DNA of 64,000 nucleotides from Vibrio ponticus (GCF_009938225.1 NZ_AP019657.1:1-64000); one strand, 5' to 3'. Positions 20,484 to 31,231 are shown, counted from the stretch's first letter. The notes: generated from the letters alone by a model not told the origin. Made by a program: numbers and translations.

Positions 20484-20791
20484 TAACTCATAGCCAGTGG
20501 CAATCGAGTGATGTAAATAGTGGCGCCCTGATAGGGGCGCTAAATCGTGATACAGTGCCGGAACTTTGGAATCAATTAAAACTATGGCAACCCACGCAAG
20601 CTGAGTTGGAAATTAGCTTGGCGGGCGTAGAGCGAGTTGACTCTGCGGGTATGGTGATGTTGATTCATCTTTTAGAGCATGCAAAAAAGCAAAACTGTCA
20701 TATAATGCTCAGCTTCGTGCCGACGCAACTCAGCACTTTGCTGGCATTGAGTAATGTAGATAAATACATTGCTGAGCACATAAAGATTTAA
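20480..20791 (+). CDS. mlaB: STAS-domain protein MlaB
   Basis: Cytoplasmic STAS protein (103 aa) that binds MlaF and is required for assembly or activity of the transporter. The STAS phospho-site region VDSAGMVMLIHLL is present. Its start overlaps the mlaC stop. Confidence 0.93.
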   Translation: MITHSQWQSSDVNSGALIGALNRDTVPELWNQLKLWQPTQAELEISLAGVERVDSAGMVMLIHLLEHAKKQNCHIMLSFVPTQLSTLLALSNVDKYIAEHIKI

Positions 20792-20806
20792 ATTTAGAGG
20801 TAAATT

Positions 20807-21061
20807 GTGGATAGCGCCAAAGTACAACAGATATTAAACGAAGCACTAAATCTAGAAGAACTACACGTGAAGGGCGAGGGTAGCCACTACGAAGTGATCG
20901 CTGTTGATGCTTGTTTCGATGGAATGAGCCGCGTTAAGAAACAACAAACTATTTATGCTCCACTTATGGAGTATATCCAAAGAAATGACATCCACGCTCT
21001 ATCTATTAAGGCATACACGCCAGAAGAGTGGGCTCGCGATAAGAAGCTGATGTCACTGTAA
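20807..21061 (+). CDS. ibaG: BolA-family protein IbaG
   Basis: A small BolA-like protein (84 aa) that pairs with monothiol glutaredoxins to handle Fe-S clusters and affects envelope and acid tolerance. The BolA fold signature is seen in [23 protein letters not shown] spacing and a conserved Cys. GTG start, with AGAGG 7 nt upstream. Lies between mlaB and murA, 9 bp from murA, as in E. coli. Confidence 0.94.
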   Translation: MDSAKVQQILNEALNLEELHVKGEGSHYEVIAVDACFDGMSRVKKQQTIYAPLMEYIQRNDIHALSIKAYTPEEWARDKKLMSL

Positions 21062-22330
<1,269 letters not shown>

Positions 22331-22356
22331 TTCAATCGCCTTAAGCTAACAAATGT

Positions 22357-22384
22357 AAGCCGAAACTTAGGTTTCGGCTTTTTT
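22357..22384 (+). terminator. Intrinsic terminator after murA
   Basis: 10-bp stem AAGCCGAAAC / GTTTCGGCTT with a TTAG loop and a following T-run. Confidence 0.9.
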
Positions 22385-22447
22385 ATGGTCACAAGATCCG
22401 TTAGATTATGACCACTATTCTTTCCCATACGTACTTGGAGAGCATTA

Positions 22448-23191
22448 ATGATTGCACTACTGCGTGTTTTCGCCGTCGTGATTTTTGCGATAGTTATGTT
22501 TGTATTTGGTTGTGGTTATTGCTTGTTAAGCCCACGCAACCCAAAACACGTATTCACCTTCGGTCGCCTGTTTGGCAAGATGTCGCGCGTATTTGGCATC
22601 AAGCTTGATTTGCGTATTCCAGAAGATGCTTACACCCGTGGTCAGCATATCTATATTGCTAACCACCAGAATAACTGGGACCTATTTACCGTATCTTCTG
22701 CTGTGACACCAAAAGTGGTGACAGTGGGTAAAAAAAGCTTAGCTTGGCTACCTTTATTCGGTCAGTTGTATTGGCTAACGGGTAACATCCTGATTGACCG
22801 AGCTAACCGTAGCAAGGCAGTTGGTACGATTGATCAGGTTGTTGATAACATGAAGAGCAGTGACGTTTCTGTGTGGATGTTCCCAGAAGGTACGCGCTCT
22901 CGTGGTCGCGGTTTGTTGCCGTTTAAAACTGGCGCTTTCCATGCCGCTATCGGCGCACAAGTTGGCGTGATTCCAATTGTATGTAGTTCTACAGATGGCA
23001 TTAAGCTTAATCGTTGGAACAATGGACATGTGATTGTTGAGATGCTGCCACCAGTGAGTACCGAAGGTTACCGTAAGGAACAAGTACGTGAACTTGCGAA
23101 CCTTTGCCGTGAGCAAATGGAAGCGAAGCTGGCTGAATTGGATAGCGAAGTAAAACAGCTGAATCAAGCCAGTAAGAAGGCAGTGAGTTAA
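22448..23191 (+). CDS. plsC: 1-acylglycerol-3-phosphate O-acyltransferase (PlsC family)
   Basis: Acylates lysophosphatidic acid to phosphatidic acid at the inner membrane. The 247 aa hold an N-terminal membrane helix (about 5-27), the catalytic HX4D motif (H73-D78 in NHQNNWD) and the substrate motif FPEGTRSRG. GGAG stands 6 nt before the ATG. Monocistronic, with terminators on both sides. A paralogue specialised for another acyl acceptor cannot be excluded. Confidence 0.92.
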   Translation: MIALLRVFAVVIFAIVMFVFGCGYCLLSPRNPKHVFTFGRLFGKMSRVFGIKLDLRIPEDAYTRGQHIYIANHQNNWDLFTVSSAVTPKVVTVGKKSLAWLPLFGQLYWLTGNILIDRANRSKAVGTIDQVVDNMKSSDVSVWMFPEGTRSRGRGLLPFKTGAFHAAIGAQVGVIPIVCSSTDGIKLNRWNNGHVIVEMLPPVSTEGYRKEQVRELANLCREQMEAKLAELDSEVKQLNQASKKAVS

Positions 23192-23217
23192 TTTTAACTC
23201 TGGTATTTAAATTTGAG

Positions 23218-23248
23218 AAAAGCGTGCGATTGGTCGCACGCTTTTTTT
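23218..23248 (+). terminator. Intrinsic terminator after plsC
   Basis: 12-bp stem AAAAGCGTGCGA / TCGCACGCTTTT with TTGG loop, then T-run. Confidence 0.9.
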
Positions 23249-23325
23249 ATACCCTAAGAAGCACGCTGCAATGCTTCGTACTTTTTGTTTAAGTAGGCAA
23301 AAGACGAAGGTAGGGGGCTTGAATA

Positions 23326-24378
23326 ATGGTGTGTCGAGTGTTGGCTATTATATCTCTACTAGCCATCGTAACGGGATGTGGGCAAGAAGAGATAGATGTT
23401 GTTCAAAGCAATGAAAGGTTTGCGCCTGTCGAGCAGCGAGTCAAAAGTGGCAAAGCGAATAATATCCACTCATTGATCGCTTGGCAGAGCAACGAGAAGG
23501 TGTTTGAGCTTCACCGACAGGGCGGAGGTACATATGGTACTCAGAAGACCTCTATGGTGCCTGTAGGGGCAAATAAGCTACATAATATCCATTCAGTGAC
23601 CAAGTCCTTTGTCGCGACTTTGATTTTTATTGCCATTGACGAAGGCAAGTTGGCGAATTTAGACATACCAGTATTCAGTCTCTTTCCTGAATATCAACAG
23701 AGTGATCGTGAAGCGAAGATGGCGATAACCGTGCGTGATGTGATGAACATGTCAACGGGATACGCACTGGATGAACTGGCAACCTCTTATCGACAGGGCT
23801 CTGGCAATGTATTCACTCGCCATTATATGGCAGAAGATTTATTGGCGATGTTCCTGGAGACAAAGCTTGCCTTTGAGCCTGGCAGCCGTTTTGCCTACAG
23901 TGGCTTATCGACAGTGGGGTTATCCAAGATTATTGAGCGTGTATATGGTCAACCTTTTACTCAAGTGATGCGAGAGAAGCTGTTTGAGCCGTTATCGATC
24001 ACAGACTATCGTTGGCTGGCTCAACACGGCAGTAATGAGCCAGGAGCCGACTGGGGCTTAATGTTGTCACCGTTAGATATGGGTAAGTTTGGCTTGATGT
24101 GGTTAAACAAAGGAGAATTCCAAGGGAAACGCATTTTAGCTGGGCATTGGTTTAACATGCTGCGTTCAAGTTCGTTTTACAGCTATAGCATGGGGTATCG
24201 ATTACATTTTTGGCAGGTTTCGAAGATTGGTGGAGCGGTGGCGGCGAATGGCATTGGTGAGCAATATATTGTGATGCTACCTAATCAAGATGCGGTGATT
24301 GTCGCAACAGGGGGGAACTACGATTTAGCCAGTATGCCTTCACTAGATACCGTGCGATTATTAGCAAGCCTGCTTTAG
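23326..24378 (+). CDS. Serine hydrolase, beta-lactamase/PBP4 class C-like lipoprotein
   Basis: A 350-aa protein of the class C beta-lactamase-like hydrolase family. The N-terminus has a lipoprotein signal with lipobox VTGC (Cys18 or so), so it is probably membrane-anchored in the periplasm. The SxxK motif is S90-V-T-K93 and the second motif is Y191-S-G instead of the usual Y-x-N; Gly at that place is found in esterase-like members. Its substrate is unknown: it could be a peptidase, esterase or penicillin-binding enzyme, and I would not call it a resistance gene. Monocistronic, between terminators. Confidence 0.8.
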   Translation: MVCRVLAIISLLAIVTGCGQEEIDVVQSNERFAPVEQRVKSGKANNIHSLIAWQSNEKVFELHRQGGGTYGTQKTSMVPVGANKLHNIHSVTKSFVATLIFIAIDEGKLANLDIPVFSLFPEYQQSDREAKMAITVRDVMNMSTGYALDELATSYRQGSGNVFTRHYMAEDLLAMFLETKLAFEPGSRFAYSGLSTVGLSKIIERVYGQPFTQVMREKLFEPLSITDYRWLAQHGSNEPGADWGLMLSPLDMGKFGLMWLNKGEFQGKRILAGHWFNMLRSSSFYSYSMGYRLHFWQVSKIGGAVAANGIGEQYIVMLPNQDAVIVATGGNYDLASMPSLDTVRLLASLL

Positions 24379-24404
24379 ATTCATTTTTCGAAACGACAAA
24401 TGTA

Positions 24405-24435
24405 AAAAAGCCTTATCAGATGATAAGGCTTTTTT
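24405..24435. terminator. Bidirectional terminator, serine hydrolase / first tRNA array
   Basis: Near-perfect stem AAAAAGCCTTATCA / TGATAAGGCTTTTT; A- and T-tracts on both sides serve both converging units. Confidence 0.9.
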
Positions 24436-24440
24436 GAAAG

Positions 24441-24516
24441 TGGCTCCTCCTGCTGGGCTCGAACCAGCGACCTGCGGATTAACAGTCCGTCGCTCTACCA
24501 ACTGAGCTAAGGAGGA
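24441..24516 (-). tRNA. tRNA-Asn(GTT), array 1
   Basis: 76 nt with encoded CCA. Anticodon loop CTGTTAA; acceptor TCCTCCT pairs with AGGAGGA. Promoter-distal member of array 1, just before the terminator. Confidence 0.97.
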
Positions 24517-24551
24517 ACTATTCTGTTTGTGTTATAGAAACACTAAATAAG

Positions 24552-24627
<76 letters not shown>

Positions 24628-24663
24628 ACATCATCAACAAGATTAAATCTCATCGATTAAAAG

Positions 24664-24739
24664 TGGCTCCTCCTGCTGGGCTCGAACCAGCGACCTGCGG
24701 ATTAACAGTCCGTCGCTCTACCAACTGAGCTAAGGAGGA
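24664..24739 (-). tRNA. tRNA-Asn(GTT), array 1
   Basis: 76 nt, same sequence as the Asn gene at 24441. Confidence 0.97.
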
Positions 24740-24774
24740 ACTATTCTGTTTGTGTTATAGAAACACTAAATAAG

Positions 24775-24850
<76 letters not shown>

Positions 24851-24903
24851 GCACTGTATTCTTTATATTGTCGTTCGTGCTAAGCACCAACAACTAGAAA
24901 TTG

Positions 24904-24979
24904 TGGTGCCCGGAGGCGGAATCGAACCACCGACACGAGGATTTTCAATCCTCTGCTCTACCGACTGAGCTATCCGGGC
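24904..24979 (-). tRNA. tRNA-Phe(GAA), array 1
   Basis: 76 nt with CCA; anticodon loop TTGAAAA; canonical acceptor GCCCGGA / TCCGGGC. First gene of array 1 after the promoter. Confidence 0.97.
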
Positions 24980-24989
24980 GACGAGGTGT

Positions 24990-25018
24990 ATTAAACGGCT
25001 TTTCGCTTTTAAGGTCAA
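24990..25018 (-). promoter_or_regulatory. Strong sigma-70 promoter of tRNA array 1
   Basis: On the minus strand: -35 TTGACC (25018-25013), 17-bp spacer, -10 TTTAAT (24995-24990), then tRNA-Phe. An almost identical promoter heads array 2. Confidence 0.85.
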
Positions 25019-25158
25019 CACTAAAATGCAAAAAAAATATCGTTTGTTGCTTTTATGTACTTAATGGGCTGTTTTTACCCATTTAACCTCTGTTCAGCTA
25101 TGAATTAAGACAAATTATTGGCTTAAAAGCACAGTAATTGTTGTGGTTAGGGCATAAG

Positions 25159-25184
25159 AAAAGCACGCTATTAAGCGTGCTTTT
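25159..25184 (-). terminator. Terminator after the chemoreceptor gene
   Basis: Stem AAAAGCACGCT / AGCGTGCTTTT with short loop, 17 bp beyond the stop codon. Confidence 0.85.
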
Positions 25185-25201
25185 ATCGGTTTAGTTATTG
25201 A

Positions 25202-26827
25202 TTACTGCTTAACAGTAAACTTGCTTACCCAGGTTTCGAGTTCATTCGCAAGGTGAGTGAGTGTTTGAGTACTGTTATGACTCGCTGTCACCACGTTACT
25301 TAGTTTGTTGCCGCTCTCTTCGATAATATTAATGCGCATCGAAATATCATCACTGACTTCAGTTTGTTCTGCAGCTGCGGTGGCGATCTGATGACTCATT
25401 TGTGAGATTGACTCGAGTGCAATTACGATTTGTTGCAGCGCTTCTGAAGCATTTTGCGACTCTTCAACCGTACTCTGGCTTGTTGCCGCACAGACATCCA
25501 TGGTGTGAATGGCATTGCGAGAACCTTCTTGTAGGTTAGAGATCATTTGTTGAATCTCTTTAGTACTGTCTTGAGTTCGACCAGCAAGGTTACGTACTTC
25601 ATCGGCTACCACCGCAAAACCACGACCTTGTTCACCCGCGCGTGCCGCTTCAATGGCTGCGTTGAGAGCAAGGAGGTTAGTCTGCTCAGCAATATCACCG
25701 ATCACATCCAGTACTTTGACAATATTATTAACGTCGTTGTCTAAATCAGAAACCGCCTGACTGGCAGTGCCCAATTGTGATGCAAGTCCTTGAATATTAT
25801 CGACTGTATTGTGGATTAACTGCTGCGTATGCTGACTTTGTTGATCTGCTTGGTCGGTATTACGCGCAGTGTCGCTCGCTGAATCGGCGACGTGATTCGC
25901 TGATGACGCCATTTCAGTCATTGCCGTTGCAATCATTGCGGTCGATTGCTGCTGGGAGTCAGTAAGCTCCGCAATACTCGAAGCACGATCTTCCACATTC
26001 GCAAGCTCGCGACGTAGCGCAACCATTGAGGAATCTAAGTTGTTCACCAGTTGAGCCAGTGAAAGACTCATATGTTGGACGGCTTCATAGATACTGCCTT
26101 GGGGCGCATTTTTATCAAATGAAGCTTGGATATCTCCGCGTGCGACAGCTTGTACCGCATTGCGCACTTCTTGGGGTTCACCACCTAATAACGCGATGAT
26201 TTTACGAATAGAAACAATCAGCACGCCAAAGATACTGCCTGCAATCGCTAGACATAGAAGTAACTGCCATTGTGCTGAAGACCAGAATCGAGCGTTTACT
26301 TCGTTAAATCCGATACCGGTGCCAACAACCCAGCCCCAATGAGGCGTTTTCTCAGCTATTGATAGTTTTTCTTCGATCGAGCCATCAGCCAGTTTTTGCG
26401 TCCAAGTGTATTCGACGATCTTTCCTGTTGAACGACCCAATACATCGAGGATCAACTGACCAACGCTGTTGCCATTACCGTCTTTAAAGTCATGGAAGCT
26501 GGTGCCGTGAAGTTGAGGATCTAGTGGTGCGGCAACGAAAATCATATTTTCATCAGCAACATATACGTATTCATTATCCTTGTAGATATTGTTACGTAGT
26601 AGGCGAGTTGCGAGAGCTTTTGCTTCCTCTTCTGGCATTTTGCCTTCAATCGCCATCTGCTCTACTTCAGTCAGAATGCTGTAGGCACTCTTAAATAGTT
26701 CAGTTACTCGTGCTTTGTTGTCGAGGCTGCTCGCAACGCGTAGTGTCCAAAGACCTGTTACTGTCAAAGCTAAAAGAGCAGTCAGAATGATTGCTGACAG
26801 AATGTAAGCTTGTGTTTTGAGTTTCAT
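25202..26827 (-). CDS. Methyl-accepting chemotaxis protein with a single-Cache sensor
   Basis: A transmembrane chemoreceptor (541 aa) that signals to CheA/CheW. Layout: transmembrane helix about 9-29, periplasmic Cache sensor (about 35-185; [18 protein letters not shown] and [10 protein letters not shown] are typical of single-Cache domains), second helix about 190-210, HAMP-like linker, and a long coiled-coil signalling domain with the conserved tip [20 protein letters not shown]. No C-terminal CheR/CheB pentapeptide. The ligand is unknown. GGGG lies 5-6 nt before the ATG. It is enclosed by the two tRNA arrays, all on the same strand. Confidence 0.93.
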   Translation of the reverse strand: MKLKTQAYILSAIILTALLALTVTGLWTLRVASSLDNKARVTELFKSAYSILTEVEQMAIEGKMPEEEAKALATRLLRNNIYKDNEYVYVADENMIFVAAPLDPQLHGTSFHDFKDGNGNSVGQLILDVLGRSTGKIVEYTWTQKLADGSIEEKLSIAEKTPHWGWVVGTGIGFNEVNARFWSSAQWQLLLCLAIAGSIFGVLIVSIRKIIALLGGEPQEVRNAVQAVARGDIQASFDKNAPQGSIYEAVQHMSLSLAQLVNNLDSSMVALRRELANVEDRASSIAELTDSQQQSTAMIATAMTEMASSANHVADSASDTARNTDQADQQSQHTQQLIHNTVDNIQGLASQLGTASQAVSDLDNDVNNIVKVLDVIGDIAEQTNLLALNAAIEAARAGEQGRGFAVVADEVRNLAGRTQDSTKEIQQMISNLQEGSRNAIHTMDVCAATSQSTVEESQNASEALQQIVIALESISQMSHQIATAAAEQTEVSDDISMRINIIEESGNKLSNVVTASHNSTQTLTHLANELETWVSKFTVKQ

Positions 26828-27240
26828 GGATCCCCACTGGCAGTTAGGCTGGTAGTAGTTTCCTTACTCTCAAAGCGTAAGGAGAAAGTTGTTTGGGTGA
26901 CTATGACAAAAATACTACATTAGGCGGTGTTACTTGATCTTTAGTTGAGTCGAAAAATATGATCGAGTTTAAATTTTAACCACGAAATAATGTCTTTAAT
27001 TGATTAGAGCATTGAATTTATGGCGTGTTTTCTTAATTCCTAATGATTGTTATTTGTGTCTAGTCGTTAAAGGGGGCGAATTCTCGCAGTGCAGAGATGA
27101 AAAATCAACCAGTTTTATAGTGAAAAAGTAGTAAGTTGTTTTTTGGTGCGAAATATTAGAAGGAAAAACGGTTTGGCGAGAAGAGTTAATTTTTCTTGCT
27201 GAAATATGGTTGGAGAATCGGGAAATTGAGAATTGAGAAG
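26828..27240. other. AT-rich gene-free spacer between chemoreceptor and tRNA array 2
   Basis: Presumably carries the chemoreceptor promoter near 26840-26950. A 77-codon frame at 27050-27283 (minus) has no ribosome site and looks accidental. The end (about 27208-27240) has short GAGAATTGAGAA-like repetition leading into decayed tRNA sequence. Confidence 0.5.
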
Positions 27241-27290
27241 TGGGGCACCGACCGATGAGTTTCAACCAATCGGTATAATACACGTCGAAC
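27241..27290 (-). pseudogene. Fragment of a decayed tRNA-Phe
   Basis: Keeps the anticodon arm in degraded form (GGTTGAAACTCATCGG on the minus strand) and about half of the sequence of the fuller relic at 27454-27543, including the same downstream leader to the terminator/Asn unit. It cannot fold as a cloverleaf. Confidence 0.65.
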
Positions 27291-27298
27291 TGCAGATA

Positions 27299-27328
27299 AG
27301 AAAAAAGCCACGTCTTTCGACATGGCTT
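27299..27328 (-). terminator. Terminator after the last tRNA-Asn of array 2
   Basis: Minus strand stem AAGCCATGTC-GAAA-GACGTGGCTT (one G-U pair) then a U-run. Confidence 0.85.
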
Positions 27329-27335
27329 CTTAATG

Positions 27336-27411
27336 TGGCTCCTCCTGCTGGGCTCGAACCAGCGACCTGCGGATTAACAGTCCGTCGCTCTACCAACTGA
27401 GCTAAGGAGGA
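27336..27411 (-). tRNA. tRNA-Asn(GTT), array 2
   Basis: 76 nt with CCA; matches the other Asn genes. Preceded only by a decayed tRNA-Phe and an upstream terminator, so its expression is questionable. Confidence 0.95.
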
Positions 27412-27453
27412 ACTATTCTGTTTGTGTCCTGCTTTAAGCAAGTGCACCAAAAA

Positions 27454-27543
27454 TGGTGCCTCGGGCGGAATAACGGGACCGCCTAGGTCACCGACCGATG
27501 ATTTTCAACCAGTCGGGACAGTGCGCATCGAATAGCTATCGAA
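27454..27543 (-). pseudogene. Decayed full-length tRNA-Phe
   Basis: Read on the minus strand it starts with a CGATAGCT acceptor/D-arm remnant, keeps the anticodon stretch GGTTGAAAATCA, and ends in ATTCCGCCCGAGGCACCA, one base short of the variant tRNA-Phe 3' end. D-arm, variable region and T-arm are rearranged and the acceptor strands no longer pair. Confidence 0.75.
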
Positions 27544-27562
27544 GTTCATCGAATTGCAGATA

Positions 27563-27592
27563 AGAAAAAAGCCACGTCTTTCGACATGGCTT
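27563..27592 (-). terminator. Internal terminator of tRNA array 2
   Basis: Same hairpin as at 27299 (AAGCCATGTC-GAAA-GACGTGGCTT plus U-run), just after tRNA-Asn 27600-27675. Confidence 0.85.
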
Positions 27593-27599
27593 CTTAATG

Positions 27600-27675
27600 T
27601 GGCTCCTCCTGCTGGGCTCGAACCAGCGACCTGCGGATTAACAGTCCGTCGCTCTACCAACTGAGCTAAGGAGGA
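27600..27675 (-). tRNA. tRNA-Asn(GTT), array 2
   Basis: 76 nt with CCA; same sequence as the other Asn copies, including downstream flank. Confidence 0.97.
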
Positions 27676-27717
27676 ACTATTCTGTTTGTGTCCTGCTTTA
27701 AGCAAGCGCACCAAAAG

Positions 27718-27793
27718 TGGTGCCTCGAGGCGGAATCGAACCACCGACACGAGGATTTTCAATCCTCTGCTCTACCGACTGAGCTATCGAGGC
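27718..27793 (-). tRNA. tRNA-Phe(GAA), acceptor-stem variant, array 2
   Basis: 76 nt with CCA. Acceptor stem is GCCTCGA / TCGAGGC where the canonical genes have GCCCGGA / TCCGGGC: two base pairs changed on both strands. The rest is the same as the canonical Phe gene. Confidence 0.95.
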
Positions 27794-27800
27794 AAAAGAA

Positions 27801-27876
<76 letters not shown>

Positions 27877-27945
27877 ACACTATATTCTTTGCGATAAACA
27901 ACAGTAACTGTCGTTATCTTCCAACAAGTGAATTGTCACCGGTTG

Positions 27946-27975
27946 GAAAAAAAAGCCACGTCAAAGACATGGCTT
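27946..27975 (-). terminator. Internal terminator of tRNA array 2
   Basis: Variant of the same hairpin, AAGCCATGTC-TTT-GACGTGGCTT, with a longer U-run, just after tRNA-Asn 27983-28058. Confidence 0.85.
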
Positions 27976-27982
27976 CTTAAAG

Positions 27983-28058
27983 TGGCTCCTCCTGCTGGGC
28001 TCGAACCAGCGACCTGCGGATTAACAGTCCGTCGCTCTACCAACTGAGCTAAGGAGGA
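27983..28058 (-). tRNA. tRNA-Asn(GTT), array 2
   Basis: 76 nt with CCA, same as the other Asn genes. Confidence 0.97.
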
Positions 28059-28100
28059 ACTATTCTGTTTGTGTCTTGCGTTAGGCAAGCGCACCAAAAG

Positions 28101-28176
28101 TGGTGCCTCGAGGCGGAATCGAACCACCGACACGAGGATTTTCAATCCTCTGCTCTACCGACTGAGCTATCGAGGC
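28101..28176 (-). tRNA. tRNA-Phe(GAA), acceptor-stem variant, array 2
   Basis: Second copy of the GCCTCGA / TCGAGGC acceptor variant, same as 27718-27793. Confidence 0.95.
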
Positions 28177-28183
28177 AAAAGAA

Positions 28184-28259
<76 letters not shown>

Positions 28260-28314
28260 ACACTATATTCTTTTACTAATTGTTCGTACTTAAGCACCAA
28301 CAATTTAGAAATTG

Positions 28315-28390
28315 TGGTGCCCGGAGGCGGAATCGAACCACCGACACGAGGATTTTCAATCCTCTGCTCTACCGACTGAGCTATCCGGGC
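28315..28390 (-). tRNA. tRNA-Phe(GAA), canonical, array 2
   Basis: 76 nt with CCA and acceptor GCCCGGA / TCCGGGC, as in array 1. First gene after the array 2 promoter. Confidence 0.97.
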
Positions 28391-28400
28391 GACGGAGCGT

Positions 28401-28429
28401 ATTAAACGGATTTTCAGCTCATACGTCAA
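28401..28429 (-). promoter_or_regulatory. Strong sigma-70 promoter of tRNA array 2
   Basis: Minus strand -35 TTGACG (28429-28424), 17-bp spacer, -10 TTTAAT (28406-28401), then a GC-rich discriminator typical of stringently controlled stable-RNA promoters. Confidence 0.88.
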
Positions 28430-28492
28430 CGTGTTTTTGATTTTTTTTTCAAAATAACGGTTGTTTGCTGGGTTTTTGTTCAAAAATCACGA

Positions 28493-29629
28493 TTAAGTAT
28501 TGCCCGAGTTAAATTCCTTTTTGAAAGTTGTGACTTTTTCTAAGTAACGACGGGCTTCTGCCTTCGGGTGCTTGTTGGTGAGCGCCCAATAAACTTGGTT
28601 GGGTTGCAGTGAATTTATATCGCGCATTGCTCGCTTGCGATCGCTGCGGTTGAATGTATTCAAAACGCCACCTGTGCCGCCGTTGTAGGCAGAGATCATG
28701 GTGTACTCCAACGTCAGAGGATGATTGACATCTTTTAAGTAGCGATTTTTTAAGATGTAAAAGTAGGCTGTTCCAGTGTCGATGTTGTTTTCTGGGTTAA
28801 ATAGATACTCAGGGCTCGGTTCGCCAGAACGGTTTTTAACTAGCTTAAATACGTCTCGACCAGCGGTTTTCGGCACCACTTGCATTAACCCATATGCATT
28901 CGCCCAGCTTACAGCATAAGGGTTAAAGCTACTTTCGGTTTTGATTATCGCGTAAATCAAATCTTCTGGAATGTCGTATTTACGCGATGCGCGGCGGACG
29001 ATATCTGCGTATTGGTAGCTGCGGATCTCGACTTGGTCTTCGACCAGAGGAATTTCAACGTAATAGGCTTTTTTGAAATCGACGTCTTTAACTTTGAGTT
29101 TGTTCGCAATCAAATAGTCAGCGAAGCGATTTGCTCGCCATGACCATTGAATCGGCTTGTTATCTTGATCGACCACCTGTTGATAGAGGAATGGACGCCC
29201 TTCTAACTTAATGCTTTTTGATGAGAACAGATCGACGCTCATTGGATCGTCCGGCGTCAACAGGGTGGTGATAATGGCATTTTTGAGATGCTGTTTAGGA
29301 TCGGTTGGCGAAACGGTTTCAACTAATATCGTCCCTTTTTCAAAGTCGACTTCTGAACGACTGAGATAGTTGTCGATATACTTTACGTAGTTACTTTTAC
29401 CTGCAACTTTGATTTCGCGAGAGCCCCAACGTTTTTCGATATTACCCGAGAAGCTGTTGATCAAAGCGTCAAGAGCTGCAGTATCTTTGGTAAATTGACC
29501 AGGCAGCTGTGCGAGGTTTTTAGCAAAACGGTTGGTGGGTTCGTAATTGACATCGTAGATGCTTTCGACAAATTCACGGCTACAGCCAACTAGCAGCATG
29601 GCGGTAAAAAAGTAAGCGAGTTTTTTCAT
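28493..29629 (-). CDS. mltC: Membrane-bound lytic murein transglycosylase C
   Basis: Cleaves peptidoglycan glycan strands to 1,6-anhydro products at the outer membrane. I choose the start at 29629 (MKKLAYFF), with AGGA 6-8 nt upstream and a lipoprotein signal ending at LLVGC; the open frame reaches 29659. 378 aa. N-terminal DUF3393-like region and C-terminal SLT domain with the catalytic Glu in KTESSFNPYAVS and the AYGLMQVVP motif. Last of the mutY-yggX-mltC run. Confidence 0.95.
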   Translation of the reverse strand: MKKLAYFFTAMLLVGCSREFVESIYDVNYEPTNRFAKNLAQLPGQFTKDTAALDALINSFSGNIEKRWGSREIKVAGKSNYVKYIDNYLSRSEVDFEKGTILVETVSPTDPKQHLKNAIITTLLTPDDPMSVDLFSSKSIKLEGRPFLYQQVVDQDNKPIQWSWRANRFADYLIANKLKVKDVDFKKAYYVEIPLVEDQVEIRSYQYADIVRRASRKYDIPEDLIYAIIKTESSFNPYAVSWANAYGLMQVVPKTAGRDVFKLVKNRSGEPSPEYLFNPENNIDTGTAYFYILKNRYLKDVNHPLTLEYTMISAYNGGTGGVLNTFNRSDRKRAMRDINSLQPNQVYWALTNKHPKAEARRYLEKVTTFKKEFNSGNT

Positions 29630-29713
29630 CACTATCCTAGAGGTACGGATCCTAAACATAAAAAAATGACACCTCAGTGAACTGTGATGCCATTTCTCAT
29701 TGCTGGTTGTCAG

Positions 29714-29986
29714 TTATTCACTTGGCGGCGTGTAGCCTTCGATGTGAACATCTTTACCTTCAAACAAGAAGTTAACCATCTCTGTTTCCAGTAGCTTGCG
29801 GTGCTCTGGGTCCATCATGTTCAGTTTCTTCTCGTTGATCAACATAGTTTGTTTATGTTGCCACTCAGCCCATGCTTGCTTAGAGATATTGTCGAAGATT
29901 TTTTTACCTAGCTCGCCTGGGTAAAGTTGAAAATCAAGACCTTCAGCGTCTTGTTTTAGACGAGCACAAAATACAGTGCGGCTCAT
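29714..29986 (-). CDS. yggX: Probable Fe(2+)-trafficking protein YggX
   Basis: A 90-aa protein protecting Fe-S enzymes from oxidative damage and linked to iron handling. [10 protein letters not shown] with its Cys7 is the conserved N-terminus; PGELGKKIF also matches the family. It lies 17 bp after mutY, whose product contains a [4Fe-4S] cluster. Confidence 0.95.
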   Translation of the reverse strand: MSRTVFCARLKQDAEGLDFQLYPGELGKKIFDNISKQAWAEWQHKQTMLINEKKLNMMDPEHRKLLETEMVNFLFEGKDVHIEGYTPPSE

Positions 29987-30003
29987 AACAGATTCCTTTT
30001 TAA

Positions 30004-31056
30004 CTATTGAAGTTCAAATGGCAAACTTTCCAGCAACTGTTTTACTGGAGCTGCTAAGCCAACTTCTTCGGGTTGAGATAAGTTATACCAAAGACCTTTG
30101 TCGGCTTCCATTACCACGTCAGGCTGTTTTGATAGATCCAGCAAAATCGGCGTGATATCGAGATGGTAATGACTAAAGGTATGACGAAACGCGATCAACT
30201 GTTGTGTGCGTTTAATGTCCTTGGTTTTAATCTGACGACGATCTAATTGTACTTGGATATCCGCTGTTTCATTGTCTGGAAAACAGAATAGCCCTCCCCA
30301 AATACCAGATTGTGGACGTTGTTCTAACCAGACTTGACCGTTGTAATGCAACATCACAAACCAAGTCTCTTTGACGGGCTTGTCTTTTTTCGGCTTCTTG
30401 CTGGGATAATCAAGCGGATTACCTTGTTTGTTGGCGAGACAAAGTTGCTCAACTGGGCAAAGGGTGCACTTAGGTTTGCTGCGTGTGCAGACCATCGCGC
30501 CCATATCCATCATTGCTTGATTGTATTTATCGGTATCTCGGGTTGGGGTATGTTGCTCCGCGTATTCCCACAGCTGGTTTTCAACTTTTTTCTGTCCAGG
30601 CCAACCTTCGACGGCAAAACTGCGTGCGAGAGTGCGTTTCACGTTGCCATCCAAAATGGCATGAGGTTGTTTATAGACCGATGACAAGATCGCGGCTGCG
30701 GTGGAGCGACCGATACCCGGTAGAGCGTTGAGTTGCTCAATATCGGTAGGAAACTCACCTTGGTACTCAGTAGCAACGATTTTTGCAGCTTTGTGTAGAT
30801 TGCGCGCGCGGGCGTAATAGCCAAGCCCCGTCCAGAGGTGGAGAACTTCGTCTTGCTCAGCGTTGGCAAGGGCGACTACGGTTGGAAAGCGCTCTAAGAA
30901 ACGTTGGTAGTAGGGAATAACGGTCGCAACTTGAGTCTGTTGCAGCATGATTTCCGACAGCCAAACACTGTAGGCGGTTTTGTTTTGTTGCCAAGGCAGA
31001 TCTTTTCTACCGTAGGCGTCATACCAAGTAATTATGGCTTTGGCAAAAGGCGTCAC
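30004..31056 (-). CDS. mutY: A/G-specific adenine glycosylase MutY
   Basis: Removes adenine mispaired with 8-oxoguanine. 350 aa: helix-hairpin-helix glycosylase domain with E35 ([10 protein letters not shown]), the [13 protein letters not shown] hairpin and the catalytic Asp downstream; [4Fe-4S] ligands in the pattern C-x6-C-x2-C-x5-C ([17 protein letters not shown]); C-terminal NUDIX-like domain that recognises 8-oxoG. Diverges from trmB. Confidence 0.97.
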   Translation of the reverse strand: MTPFAKAIITWYDAYGRKDLPWQQNKTAYSVWLSEIMLQQTQVATVIPYYQRFLERFPTVVALANAEQDEVLHLWTGLGYYARARNLHKAAKIVATEYQGEFPTDIEQLNALPGIGRSTAAAILSSVYKQPHAILDGNVKRTLARSFAVEGWPGQKKVENQLWEYAEQHTPTRDTDKYNQAMMDMGAMVCTRSKPKCTLCPVEQLCLANKQGNPLDYPSKKPKKDKPVKETWFVMLHYNGQVWLEQRPQSGIWGGLFCFPDNETADIQVQLDRRQIKTKDIKRTQQLIAFRHTFSHYHLDITPILLDLSKQPDVVMEADKGLWYNLSQPEEVGLAAPVKQLLESLPFELQ

Positions 31057-31231
31057 GACTTGCTCGATTATAATTAGTAAGATTAATGGTCTAAAATTGC
31101 ATCACAGATTGTGGGGTAAATACAACCGATAAACTCTAAGGTTTTTTTACGCCAAACACTTGCACCAATGGCAATTCTTTGGATAATCACAATCCCTTTA
31201 AGTCGAGACCAATTTTTAAACAGGCGAAATC

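Noticed and set aside
23326..24378. AmpC-type beta-lactamase resistance gene
   Set aside because: Only the family fold motifs are seen; the Y-x-N motif is YSG and the protein is a probable lipoprotein, so resistance cannot be claimed.
27050..27283. 77-codon minus-strand ORF
   Set aside because: Runs into decayed tRNA sequence and lacks a start signal.
27877..27945. Promoter TTACTG-17-TATAGT before the second tRNA unit
   Set aside because: The -10 ends only 2 bp before the mature tRNA-Thr, so transcription would start inside it.
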